This document shows, in pieces, positions 63,813 to 64,000 of a DNA stretch of 64,000 nt. The translations under genes were made by a program, and so were the position numbers. The stretch's first letter is position 1. The number at the start of each line of letters is the position of its first letter. This stretch comes from Succiniclasticum ruminis DSM 9236. GTDB taxonomy: Bacteria; Bacillota; Negativicutes; Acidaminococcales; Acidaminococcaceae. Where the stretch lies: assembly GCF_900112895.1 (NCBI RefSeq), contig NZ_FONL01000006.1:53903-117902 (forward strand). The letters run 5' to 3'. The notes below the pieces were generated by a model. It saw nothing but the letters and a program-made list of their open reading frames with translations. It was not told the origin of the DNA and ran no database searches.

Positions 63813-64000
<188 letters not shown>

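Overview
The window reads as a chromosome segment of a Negativicutes bacterium, most likely in or near the Acidaminococcaceae (Phascolarctobacterium/Succiniclasticum/Acidaminococcus type). The gene order is Bacillota-like (phoH-ybeY-cdd-era-recO-T-box-glyQS; glutamine synthetase III; rnhC), yet there is an RND efflux pump, which implies an outer membrane. The 16S start at the right edge has the Bacillota form, and heterodimeric B12-dependent methylmalonyl-CoA mutase with its GTPase suggests succinate/propionate metabolism. The genus is an inference from content, not from a database match.

Layout. 0-9 kb is a cobalamin block: a partial cbiK, an iron(III)-type binding lipoprotein, a cobalamin riboswitch with a second structured leader, mutA, mutB and meaB. 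9-26 kb is a nitrogen block: dapL, glmS and glnN on the plus strand, then carB, carA, an ANTAR response regulator, its cytosolic histidine kinase, purF and an Amt-PII fusion on the minus strand. 26-41 kb is housekeeping: yajC, a 5-formyl-THF cyclo-ligase, secD, secF, a cyclophilin lipoprotein, phoH, a ybeY-cdd fusion, era, a CNNM/CorC-type CBS protein, recO, T-box-glyQS and ppsA. 41-48 kb has a small type IV pilus-like set (peptidase, PilM-PilN fusion, PilO) and an RND pump. 48-59 kb has larB/larC, rnhC, two membrane proteins, a complete fructose PTS (fruK, IIABC, HPr, EI) and a glycerol-1-phosphate dehydrogenase. The end has pepF, a B12-binding radical SAM protein and the start of an rRNA operon, whose promoter lies inside the radical SAM gene.

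The main discovery candidate is the nitrogen block. Five leaders (dapL, glmS, carA, purF, amt) each carry a terminator whose 5' arm can instead fold into a small hairpin with a six-base loop of form AxxGxx, the signature recognised by ANTAR antiterminators. An ANTAR regulator and its sensor kinase sit in the middle of the cluster. In dapL, carA and purF a near-consensus promoter places the hairpin within about 3-5 nt of the predicted transcript start. This suggests one two-component RNA antitermination regulon covering ammonium uptake, glutamine synthesis and three glutamine amidotransferases.

Other points of interest: a B12 riboswitch in front of a B12-dependent enzyme, a second undescribed structured leader before mutA, a ~195 bp imperfect palindrome, a ybeY-cdd fusion with an internal start, an HPr with Lys in place of the regulatory Ser46, a PII domain lacking the modified T-loop tyrosine, and a single-frame, His-rich LarC.
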